Assembly: GCA_946187935.1 (NCBI GenBank)
Contig: CAMHSJ010000003.1
Location: forward strand, 1 to 64,000
DNA from: an uncultured Clostridia bacterium
GTDB taxonomy: Bacteria > Bacillota > Clostridia > Saccharofermentanales > Saccharofermentanaceae
Length of the DNA: 64,000 bases
Reading direction: 5' to 3'
A model generated the notes under the pieces. That model worked only from the letters and a program-made list of their open reading frames with translations, did not search any database and was not told the DNA's origin. The first letter of the stretch is position 1, and each line of letters starts with the position of its first letter. Position numbers and translations under genes: made by a program. Below are positions 41,622-50,059 of this stretch, in pieces.

Positions 41622-44349
41622 CAGGATCCTCTGTATCAGCTGTTTCTTCAGTCTTGACAGCGCCCTCAGGCTCTTTGTACGGTTCTTCTGAAGGAATGGC
41701 GAGGTCTTTCTTTTTGTCCTTTACCGCGAAGAAGATAAACATTACTGCCGTAAGAGCAATGCATATGGTCGAGATGCTGGCGCCCAGGTTAAAGTGTTCC
41801 GGAGCATAGGCCATCTTCACCTCGTGAATGCCTTCATCGAGCTCAATGCCCGTAAGAGCATCGCCGACTCCCAAAACAGGGACCTTTTTGCCGTCCACAG
41901 TGCATGTCCAGCCTTCTGAGTAAGGAATGGTAAGGAGCATCAGGCCCTTTTCCTTAACATCTATGGTTCCCTCAAGGTGCGTATCATCGTATGAAGTGAC
42001 ACTAAGCTGGCTTTGGCCAAACGTGTCCAACATGTTCTGATAGCCTTCCTGATCTAATTCGTAACCATATACGAACAAGGCGCTTGAGGGTGATTCCCTG
42101 TATGAAACGGTAACCTTGATGGGCGTGCCCTTGTAGATGCCGCAGCTGATTATCTGATAGCTCCTTATCTCGAAACTGCAGTGCAGATCCTGTGATTCAA
42201 CGGTTGCCGTGCCGCCCTTGCTGCAGTTGGCATAGATGTAGATGTCAGAGCCAATGTCAGCATCGTCTATCACGATGGTGTATTCAAAACTCGATGCTGA
42301 AGGAACTGATGTATAGACCAGAGTCCTGCCCTTGGGATCTGACGTTGAAAGGCCCGTGCTCGAATCTGGTCTTAAGATTATGGGGCTGTATACATCCTCA
42401 GTAAGACCCATGGATCTAAACCAGCTGTTGGTCTTGTCAAAGACGTCGAGGTTGCCTTCGTAATCAGGAACATAATTCATGACATCCTTGTTGACCATGA
42501 ATCCTACGGAAAGGGCATCCGGATTGCCGTAGACCGTAACGGAATCTTCCGTGTAATCCTTTTCGAAAAGATAGGGAACAGTCTGCGTTTCCTCTATCGC
42601 GGCAAGGTTCCTGACACCCATGAAAGAAGCCGTGACCCTTGTGATCCCGGCATTCCTGAAGCCGTTGATGCCGTTGTTGTGGAAGCCGAAATTGCGCATG
42701 TATTTGACAAAGCTCTCACGGGCTGTAGAGGAGAATATCGACATTCCCTTAACGTTATATAGAGACTGGATATCGCAGATATTGTTCGGGAAGAGCTCGG
42801 TCCTCTCAAAAGTGTTATGTCCCGGAGTGCCCTCTACGCTGTCTGCATATTCTTCTATCACCGAATAGTTCTTGCCGAAGAACTGGTAGCCTGCAAAACC
42901 CTCATGCTTGGCTACGAGGCAGACAGAGAGCGTTGCTGACACAAAGATCTCAATGAGCATCGTGACCGTAAGCACGGTCTCACGGAAAAAGGCGCTTCTC
43001 TTGCTCTCTCTTGATGTGACGACCTTAAGGGCAGCGCCCTGGACAAAGAGGAACAGGAGCGTAACGCCTATGGGGATATAAGACTCGGCGTCAGAGGCAT
43101 CGAACTTCTCGTAAAGGATGAGATAGCATGCCCAGCCGGCGACTGATGCCATGACATACATGGGGCTTATGCTCCTTATCCTCCTGACTGTAAGAAAGCC
43201 CATGAATACGAGCACAAAGCACATCAAAAACGATTCCCTGTACGGGATCTGGTTCGGGAAATGCATGCCGTGCCAGATGTAATTTAACGTCCTGTTCGAA
43301 AAGCTCAGGTAAAGGACTATAAGTATTACCGCAAAGCCGATCTTGGTCCTTAAGCTTATGCCTGCTTTCCTTGGAATGAAGAAGAACAGGGGCAGCAGGA
43401 TGACAATGATAAGGCCGCAGTATACATTGGCCATTCCCTCCCTTATCGCAGGGAGCGGGGATGCGAAGAACCTGCCGAGGAAGTCGAACAGGTTGTGCTC
43501 AAGGGTATAGTCTTTGGGGAATTCGTCTCCCACAGCGGAACAATGCTGAAGGATAAAATACGTCGGCACGGTAAGGGCCGCTGTTATGCCTCCCGCCAGA
43601 ATGCTCGAGCCTGCAAAAAGGCCGGCAGAGATGCCCAGTGTCTTGGGGCAGAGCCTCAGAGCATCGCTCTTGTCCTTCGTCGGATGGAAGAGAATAAGAT
43701 AGTAAACGGGAGCGAACATTATGAGGAAAAGGCATACGAAAAAGCCTGAATAATAGTTGCTGAATAAAAGTATTGCAAGGGATACGATGTAGAGCTGAGG
43801 CCTTCTTTCCGTGAAGAGCTTCTTTACTCCCAAGCACACAAGAGGCAGGAGAACGACAGCGTCACACCACATGATGTTCCAGAAATAAGTGATGAACCAT
43901 CCGCAGAGAGCATATGATGAAGCAAAGACGACCGTGATGTTGTCGATCCTCTTATCGTCGTTGTCAGACAGGAATGCCAGCATGAATACTGATGCCAGAC
44001 CTGCTCTGATGCATGTGATGATCCAGATGAACACGGGCATTGTCTTGGCCGTAAAGAAGATGCAGAAGATATTGAGAGGACTTGCCGTGTAGTTGGCATA
44101 GGCCGCGTAGTATTCCTGGCCCAGGCCGTCGTTCCAGCTGTAAAGGAGCGAGCCGCCCGATAAGATCTTGTTCCTGAATGCCACAAGGAAAGGCGCGTAC
44201 TGGTGGTAGCAATCGACGGTGAGCATCGAGTTCTTGCCGAACGGATAACACTGCGTAATGGCAAATGCCGCCAGGAGCGTAAGTGCCGGGAAAATGAAAC
44301 TCAGCATGTATTGCGGCCAAGTCTCGGAAAGTCTCTTTTTAAAGCCCAT
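41602..44349 (-). CDS. YfhO family membrane protein
   Basis: A protein of 915 residues, the typical YfhO length, with about 13 transmembrane helices. Family hallmarks include SMLTVDCYHQYAPFLVAFRN (about 38-57), GSLLYSWNDGLGQEYYAAYAN, SPLNIFCIFF, YALCGWFITYFWNIMWCDAV and the C-terminal LTIPYSEGWTCTVDGKKV followed by EGIHEVKMAY. YfhO proteins act in the membrane on polyprenol-linked sugars for teichoic acid glycosylation. It is first of three overlapping leftward genes; the ribosome site before the ATG is weak. Confidence 0.93.
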   Translation of the reverse strand: MGFKKRLSETWPQYMLSFIFPALTLLAAFAITQCYPFGKNSMLTVDCYHQYAPFLVAFRNKILSGGSLLYSWNDGLGQEYYAAYANYTASPLNIFCIFFTAKTMPVFIWIITCIRAGLASVFMLAFLSDNDDKRIDNITVVFASSYALCGWFITYFWNIMWCDAVVLLPLVCLGVKKLFTERRPQLYIVSLAILLFSNYYSGFFVCLFLIMFAPVYYLILFHPTKDKSDALRLCPKTLGISAGLFAGSSILAGGITAALTVPTYFILQHCSAVGDEFPKDYTLEHNLFDFLGRFFASPLPAIREGMANVYCGLIIVILLPLFFFIPRKAGISLRTKIGFAVILIVLYLSFSNRTLNYIWHGMHFPNQIPYRESFLMCFVLVFMGFLTVRRIRSISPMYVMASVAGWACYLILYEKFDASDAESYIPIGVTLLFLFVQGAALKVVTSRESKRSAFFRETVLTVTMLIEIFVSATLSVCLVAKHEGFAGYQFFGKNYSVIEEYADSVEGTPGHNTFERTELFPNNICDIQSLYNVKGMSIFSSTARESFVKYMRNFGFHNNGINGFRNAGITRVTASFMGVRNLAAIEETQTVPYLFEKDYTEDSVTVYGNPDALSVGFMVNKDVMNYVPDYEGNLDVFDKTNSWFRSMGLTEDVYSPIILRPDSSTGLSTSDPKGRTLVYTSVPSASSFEYTIVIDDADIGSDIYIYANCSKGGTATVESQDLHCSFEIRSYQIISCGIYKGTPIKVTVSYRESPSSALFVYGYELDQEGYQNMLDTFGQSQLSVTSYDDTHLEGTIDVKEKGLMLLTIPYSEGWTCTVDGKKVPVLGVGDALTGIELDEGIHEVKMAYAPEHFNLGASISTICIALTAVMFIFFAVKDKKKDLAIPSEEPYKEPEGAVKTEETADTEDPDGQDKA

Positions 44350-44431
44350 AAAGCGTAAGCTGTCCTCTGTTATTAATAAGATTACATTCGTGTTAATAAT
44401 AGCACACTTTAAACTATATCGAAGATGATTT

Positions 44432-44441
44432 GTGGTAAAGT
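44432..44441 (+). promoter_or_regulatory. Extended -10 box directly before the lipid kinase start (leaderless geometry)
   Basis: TGGTAAAGT: extended TG plus TAAAGT at 44436-44441. Six bases later comes the ATG (44448), where the transcript would start. No ribosome site exists between. Confidence 0.5.
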
Positions 44442-44447
44442 GTCACT

Positions 44448-45359
44448 ATGGGCCTTAGACTGAGAATAATACTGAATCCGTCCTCAGGACGCGAACTGGC
44501 AAGGAACAACATCGAAGATGTCCTTGCCTGGCTTTCTTCACGCGGCAAGTTAGAGCGCGCTGATATCATGTACACATCGGGCAAAGGTGATGCCGCAAGA
44601 TACGCCATGGAGACCGATGTCTCCCAATACGACTTTATAGTCGCAGCAGGCGGAGACGGCACGGTAAATGAAGTCATAACAGGCGTCAAGAACGCTTCTC
44701 TGGATATTCCCGTTGCCATCTACACTTCAGGCACGGTAAACGATTTTGCAACGATCAACAAGCTCCCTGCCGACCCTTCGGATTTTGCGAAGATGTTAGT
44801 AGATCCCGTCATCCAGAAGGTCGACTGCGGCAAGGCCGGAGACCAGTACTTCCTTAATGTGCTCGCTGCAGGAATATTCACCGACATAGCATACACGGTG
44901 CCTTCAGACCTTAAGACCGCCATAGGTCCTGCCGCATACTGGCTGTCTGCCATGAAGGATTTCGGCGGGATAATGGATACCATGCCCCTTATCATCAGGA
45001 ACGGCAAAGAAATCATCGAGACGGATGCCGTTATGTTCTTCGTATCCAACACCAAGAGCGTCGGAGGCGTAAGAAACCTCATGACCAGGGCTGACGTAAC
45101 CGACGGTCTTCTCGACGTCATGGTCATCAAGAAGGTCGACGTCCCCGAGATAATGCCGCTTCTCGGCAAGCTCGTAATAGGAGACCACATCAACAGCGAT
45201 AAAGTCATCTATTTCCAGACTTCGGAGTTCTCAGTAGAGTCCCCCGAATCAAAAAAGCCCGTAGTACTAGACTTGGACGGCGAGGAGGGGCCTTCCCTTC
45301 CCACTACGATAAAGTGCGTGCACGAGGCCATTAATCTTGTAATTCCCAAGGAGGAATAA
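44448..45359 (+). CDS. YegS/BmrU-like diacylglycerol/lipid kinase
   Basis: A protein of 303 residues that phosphorylates a lipid such as diacylglycerol at the inner membrane face. IILNPSSGRELARNN (about 6-20) and the catalytic-domain motif FIVAAGGDGTVNEVITGVKN (about 64-83) are family signatures, with IYTSGTVNDFATINKLP the usual GTxNDFAR region. No ribosome site precedes the ATG; a -10 box 6 bases upstream suggests leaderless translation. The next gene begins 5 bases after the stop. Confidence 0.93.
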   Translation: MGLRLRIILNPSSGRELARNNIEDVLAWLSSRGKLERADIMYTSGKGDAARYAMETDVSQYDFIVAAGGDGTVNEVITGVKNASLDIPVAIYTSGTVNDFATINKLPADPSDFAKMLVDPVIQKVDCGKAGDQYFLNVLAAGIFTDIAYTVPSDLKTAIGPAAYWLSAMKDFGGIMDTMPLIIRNGKEIIETDAVMFFVSNTKSVGGVRNLMTRADVTDGLLDVMVIKKVDVPEIMPLLGKLVIGDHINSDKVIYFQTSEFSVESPESKKPVVLDLDGEEGPSLPTTIKCVHEAINLVIPKEE

Positions 45360-45364
45360 CCGCT

Positions 45365-47116
45365 TTGAAAAAGAATGACGATAAAAAGAAGATCCGTACG
45401 CCCAAGGTAGATCCCGCGTCTGCAGGCTTTACCGCGGAAGAGGCACCCGAGGTAACCGTTACCGAAGACAAGGCCAATGCTTCGGACTGGCAGCCGGAAG
45501 AGGAAGTTAAGACTCCTTCTTCTGCAACATTAGACGATCTTGAATCGATCGATCCCGAACTCCTGTCAGGAAGCGGAAGCGATGCTGATGTCTTGCCCGA
45601 GAAGTCAGATCTTCCCGCAAGGATCTCTCCCAAGGTGGATTCCAAGACCCCCAACGAGATCCCTGAAGTCAGGATCAGTTTAGAGGGCGATAAACCCATC
45701 GAAGATCCCAAGGCCCATAAGAACCCCGGCGTCTTATTTGTCGTCTTCGGACTTCTTGTAGTCATTGCCGTTGCCGCTCTTTCCATATTCTTCGGCATGG
45801 GCAAGGATGAGACCATCATAAGCCCTCTTACCGTAAACGGAAGATCCATACCCGGCGATGAGTTCAGCTTTATGTACCACTATGAGCTTCTGCAGGAAGG
45901 CTTCGACATCTTCGCGGCAGATGCACAGGAGAGGCTCTCATCAGCTTACCCTGACGACGATAACTTCCCGACTTACAGAGACTACTTCCTGAACCTCGCG
46001 GCAACTGACATCCAGAAGATGGAGATCTTATATGACGATGCCACTGAGGCCGGATTTGAGATCGAGCAGACCCACTACGACAGGGCCAATGCTTATATCA
46101 ATTACCTTAAGGACAGTGCTGCTGAGCTTGGTGTTCCTCTTGACACATACATCAAGGGCGTATTCGGAAACCAGGTAGACGAGCAGTGTATCGTAAACTT
46201 CCTGGCCAAGAAGTATTTTACCGAGGATTATGCAAACACCGAGAAGCTCATCCAGCTCTCTGCTACTGACGAGCAGGCTGAAGATGCTTACCAGGCAGAC
46301 AGGAACGACTATGACATCGTCTCTTACAAGGTCCTCAGGATCACATATGAGCAGCGTGAACAGGCATTTATAGATACAGCCAACAACCACGCTTCGCAGA
46401 TCATAGAAAAGATGAACGGCGATCCGTCCCAGTTCGAAGAAGTTGCTTCACATTACTTCTCAGGCGTTGCAGCCAACACATTAAAACAGCCTGATTCAAC
46501 GCTCGTTCCCGATCAGAGATATCAGGATATAGCTCATGCAGACTTCAGGGACTGGCTTTTCGATCCTGCGAGAAATCCGGGCGATGCGACTATCTTCCCT
46601 GACGAAGACGGCTTCCCTATTATCCTTGTATTCGTTGAGAGGGAGAGGATGACGACGCCTCTTAGAAATCTCTACATGATCACTGTAAGCCCCCTCTACG
46701 ATGAGAACTTCAATATGGATATGGGCAGCACGCAGTCGCTTGCACAGGAGATCTACGACTTCATAGACAGCGCAGATACAGCTTCTTCTGTAGAGAACCT
46801 CTACAACAACTACGTGTTGGACGGCTCTTTGACTATACAGCACAACGAGATGGCCTACATGTACGAATACCAGACCGAGATAAACGACTGGATATTCTCT
46901 GATGAGCGCGCTCTTGGAGATAAGACACTTATGGAGATCGACGGAACATTCTACATCATGTACTTCATCTCGGTATCCGGGAATCCCGAGTGGTATGACA
47001 GGGTCAACAGCTTCATCAGGATGAATAACTATCAGGAATTCATCAATGCCAAGTCCTCTGAATACGTATGGAGCTTCAACAGCGACGGCCTCGAGCAGAT
47101 CAAGGACATTCCGTAA
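45365..47116 (+). CDS. SurA/PrsA-like extracytoplasmic foldase, catalytic domain uncertain
   Basis: A protein of 583 residues. About 120 acidic, proline-rich cytoplasmic residues are followed by one transmembrane helix (NPGVLFVVFGLLVVIAVAAL, about 121-142) and a secreted part beginning LTVNGRSIPGDEFSFMYHYE, the SurA N-terminal pattern. The centre (DEQAEDAYQADRNDYDIVSYKVLRITYE) resembles the PpiC linker, but no rotamase core is convincing. The start is TTG at 45365, selected because AAGGAGGAATAACCGC precedes it. It is coupled to the lipid kinase gene and ended by a strong terminator. Confidence 0.75.
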   Translation: MKKNDDKKKIRTPKVDPASAGFTAEEAPEVTVTEDKANASDWQPEEEVKTPSSATLDDLESIDPELLSGSGSDADVLPEKSDLPARISPKVDSKTPNEIPEVRISLEGDKPIEDPKAHKNPGVLFVVFGLLVVIAVAALSIFFGMGKDETIISPLTVNGRSIPGDEFSFMYHYELLQEGFDIFAADAQERLSSAYPDDDNFPTYRDYFLNLAATDIQKMEILYDDATEAGFEIEQTHYDRANAYINYLKDSAAELGVPLDTYIKGVFGNQVDEQCIVNFLAKKYFTEDYANTEKLIQLSATDEQAEDAYQADRNDYDIVSYKVLRITYEQREQAFIDTANNHASQIIEKMNGDPSQFEEVASHYFSGVAANTLKQPDSTLVPDQRYQDIAHADFRDWLFDPARNPGDATIFPDEDGFPIILVFVERERMTTPLRNLYMITVSPLYDENFNMDMGSTQSLAQEIYDFIDSADTASSVENLYNNYVLDGSLTIQHNEMAYMYEYQTEINDWIFSDERALGDKTLMEIDGTFYIMYFISVSGNPEWYDRVNSFIRMNNYQEFINAKSSEYVWSFNSDGLEQIKDIP

Positions 47117-47138
47117 GAGCCAGGCTTAAAGACTTATC

Positions 47139-47175
47139 AAAGGGGGGTTATCTTGTAAAAGATGACCCCCTTATG
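47139..47175 (+). terminator. Terminator after the foldase gene
   Basis: AAGGGGGGTTATCTT / AAGATGACCCCCTT stem around GTAA, 23 bases after the foldase stop; the tail (ATGCTCTC) is short in T's but the stem is very strong. Confidence 0.75.
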
Positions 47176-47205
47176 CTCTCCGGATATGTTATTATGTTTC
47201 AGATT

Positions 47206-47211
47206 TATAAT
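47206..47211 (+). promoter_or_regulatory. -10 box of the cyclase gene
   Basis: Consensus TATAAT 30 bases before the cyclase ATG, with a poor -35. Confidence 0.4.
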
Positions 47212-47241
47212 AATTCTTTATAAGGGTGAAGAGGGTGCTTT

Positions 47242-50010
47242 ATGAAGGTCAGACTTAAAAAGATATTCGGCAAGATCAGATACTTCCTTCTGATGATCGC
47301 TCTGGGAACTGCATTGACGCTTATCTCAAGAATGCTGTGTCCATATCATTTCGGAAACGATTACGGCTTCCCTTCTCTGTCTTTATATCCTGATGACTAC
47401 CTGGATGTATCCGCAGGTGATGACGGTTATCTGGCAGTCCTTGATAACACATCAGGAACTTACATGCTGACATATGTAAACCCTGAAACAGGAGACCAGA
47501 CATTCTTCAGGGAAGATTCGTCACTCTTTAAGGGCAACGGCTACGCCAACGAAGTTACTGACATCGCTGCAGGCGAAGACGGCATGGTCTATGCATTGGT
47601 CCTCTCATACGACATGAGCAGCGACTATATAGCAAAAGAGAGCGTCGTCTCTTTCTCCATGACAGACTATAAGGGCTACAGCGAACTGTTCTCCATCTCT
47701 TATAAGGACCAGTTCGTCCGCATCGGCTCCCTGTCAGGTTTAGGCTATTATGACGGCAAGGTCTCTTTTACATATGTTGACTACGGCAAGACCGTCTTAT
47801 ACAGATACGACACTTCAACAGGGATCACTGTGGCCAGCCGCGAATACCTCTCTGATGAGAACGGGACATTCACATATCTTGCAAGATCTGCAGATGACAA
47901 GTATCTCATCATAAGAAGCGACGGCAATGTCTATCTGACAGGATTTGACGAGCCACTGGGCGAGAGCATACTTAAGATAGATGAGAGCCTTGCTGACTTT
48001 GACAGGGACAGGCTTATCAGAGACGGCGCTTTCCTGGACGGGGATCTGTATGTATATGACCTGGGTTCTTCGATCTGCAGCTTAACTGGCGGACACCTTA
48101 CAGCAGTTCTTGATACCCTTGACCTTCTTGACGAAGACTATTCCCAGATAATGAGCATCGAAGCAAAAGACGGCGTTCTTCTTATCGGTGCTGCAGGCGG
48201 CATCATAACCTGTACGCCCGGCGGGGAAGCACAGATAACTGACATCTGCCAGAAGACCAGCGCTTCATATGTCTTACTCAGCATCCTTGCTCTTATCGGT
48301 GAGATCACTGCCTGTTTAGGAGCCGTTGGCGTTGTCATGTATCTCATCTTAAGGAAGAAGACCATTCTCTATAAGCAGCTCATCACCGTTCTGCCTGTTA
48401 TCGCAGTGATAATACTCATCATCGCATATAACCTTTATTCACTTAATGTAAGGCAGCAGGATGAGATGAATGCCGCCAACCTTGTAAGCATAAGCAATCT
48501 TTGCCTCAATGAACTCAAAGGCATCGACTGTTCAGGTCTTACCGTAATGAACGAGGATACGGGAAGGGCCTGCACTGATATCAAGGCAGTATTAAAGACG
48601 CTCGAGACTGACGACGAACTCGATTCAGGCTATGGCTACAATCTTGGCATCTTCGCACCTGAAGAAAAGGGCGGAAGATATATTCCCCTCGTATCTACAA
48701 GCTACTTTACGGTCCCCCTTACCACTCACTATACGGACTACTATTTCGGCGAGAACATCGTTATGCCCTCTGACGGCGAAGTAAATGTTCAGCAGGTCTC
48801 ATCTCCCCTGTTCTCTTTGAGCAGCTACAGTGAGCTCTACACCATCGGAAAGATCGAAGGGACCGGTACTGATATGTATCTTCTGGTCATCGCAGAGAAT
48901 GCGAGCATCGGATACGGAAGGATCGAGACCCTTAAGAAGTCTGCCTGGTCTGTTGCACTTATCTTCGCTGCAGTATCAGCTCTTCTCACCTTAAACTCCA
49001 TGTCTGTTTCAAGAGGCATAAACAAGGCATCAAAAGCGATCAAGGATATCGCAGCGGGAAATCTGTCTGCCCGTGCCAGCTACAAGGGCAAGGATGAATT
49101 AGGAGAGATCTGCGGGCAGGTCAACGTCATGGCAGAGAGCCTGGATAACATGTTCCGGGAGAAAGACCGCACGGAGAAGTTCTACTACAAGTTCGTCCCC
49201 GAGAAGTTCAGGGTGCTCCTCGACAAGAAGGAATTTACCGACCTTAAGCTCGGTGATGCCAAGAGCCGCGAGATAACCATCCTGTTCTGCGACATCAGAT
49301 CGTTCTCCATCAATTCCGAGATAATGACCGCCAAGGAGAACTTTGAATTCATCAATGAGATCTACGGCCAGGCAGGCCCCATAGTAAGAGAGCATAACGG
49401 TTTTATCGACAAGTACATAGGCGATGCCATAATGGCTCTTTTCGACGATCCGGAAGATGCAATAAAGTGCGGCATCGACATGTACAGAAGAGTTGCCTTG
49501 TCAGAAGACAGCCAGATCAACATCGGCATAGGCATACACTCAGGCATGGCGATGGTAGGCATCGTCGGTGAGGCAGAAAGACTCTCGGGAACGGTCATAT
49601 CGGATGCGGTAAACCTCAGTTCCAGGCTCGAATCCCTTACCAAGCAGTACAAGACTGCCATGCTGGTCTCCAAGGACACCATAGACAGGCTTCCTGACGC
49701 AAGCCTTTACGACCTCAGATACTTAGGCATCCTCCAGGTTGCAGGAGTCAATGAGGTCAAGAGCGTATACGAGGTCTTAGACTGCCTGCCCGAAGACATC
49801 AGGGCTGAAAGGAAATCCCATTCAGAAGACCTGAGGGAGGCAGTAAAGAACTTCCACATGGGAAACCGCAAGGAAGCTGCACAGATACTCGCGGGGATCG
49901 ACAAGGACTGCGATCAGGAGAAGGACGGCGTTATAAGAAAGTACCTTGACTACATCAGCAACATGTCTGACGAGGACAAGGGCAACGTCTTCAGATTCAC
50001 GAAGAAATAA
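47242..50010 (+). CDS. Transmembrane adenylate cyclase with extracytoplasmic sensor and HAMP
   Basis: A protein of 922 residues. An N-terminal helix (about 11-32) is followed by a large extracytoplasmic beta-rich domain (about 35-335, propeller-like), two helices (about 340-365 and 375-395), a second sensor-like extracytoplasmic region, another helix (about 570-590), a HAMP unit (GINKASKAIKDIAAGNLSAR) and a class III cyclase domain. The metal aspartates are in ILFCDIRSFS and GDAIMALF; the Lys in DKYIGDAIM and the D-AVNLSSRLE region favour ATP. It probably makes cAMP upon an external signal. A consensus -10 lies 30 bases upstream. Confidence 0.9.
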   Translation: MKVRLKKIFGKIRYFLLMIALGTALTLISRMLCPYHFGNDYGFPSLSLYPDDYLDVSAGDDGYLAVLDNTSGTYMLTYVNPETGDQTFFREDSSLFKGNGYANEVTDIAAGEDGMVYALVLSYDMSSDYIAKESVVSFSMTDYKGYSELFSISYKDQFVRIGSLSGLGYYDGKVSFTYVDYGKTVLYRYDTSTGITVASREYLSDENGTFTYLARSADDKYLIIRSDGNVYLTGFDEPLGESILKIDESLADFDRDRLIRDGAFLDGDLYVYDLGSSICSLTGGHLTAVLDTLDLLDEDYSQIMSIEAKDGVLLIGAAGGIITCTPGGEAQITDICQKTSASYVLLSILALIGEITACLGAVGVVMYLILRKKTILYKQLITVLPVIAVIILIIAYNLYSLNVRQQDEMNAANLVSISNLCLNELKGIDCSGLTVMNEDTGRACTDIKAVLKTLETDDELDSGYGYNLGIFAPEEKGGRYIPLVSTSYFTVPLTTHYTDYYFGENIVMPSDGEVNVQQVSSPLFSLSSYSELYTIGKIEGTGTDMYLLVIAENASIGYGRIETLKKSAWSVALIFAAVSALLTLNSMSVSRGINKASKAIKDIAAGNLSARASYKGKDELGEICGQVNVMAESLDNMFREKDRTEKFYYKFVPEKFRVLLDKKEFTDLKLGDAKSREITILFCDIRSFSINSEIMTAKENFEFINEIYGQAGPIVREHNGFIDKYIGDAIMALFDDPEDAIKCGIDMYRRVALSEDSQINIGIGIHSGMAMVGIVGEAERLSGTVISDAVNLSSRLESLTKQYKTAMLVSKDTIDRLPDASLYDLRYLGILQVAGVNEVKSVYEVLDCLPEDIRAERKSHSEDLREAVKNFHMGNRKEAAQILAGIDKDCDQEKDGVIRKYLDYISNMSDEDKGNVFRFTKK

Positions 50011-50059
50011 AAAAGAATATAATCATTACAGATATGCTATTCGGAAAGCAGGAGGATCT

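Noticed and set aside
39354..44349. The two YfhO-like genes considered as one gene split by a frameshift
   Set aside because: Each is full length with its own start and end; the second has a ribosome site and C-terminal helix, and they are paralogous rather than consecutive parts.
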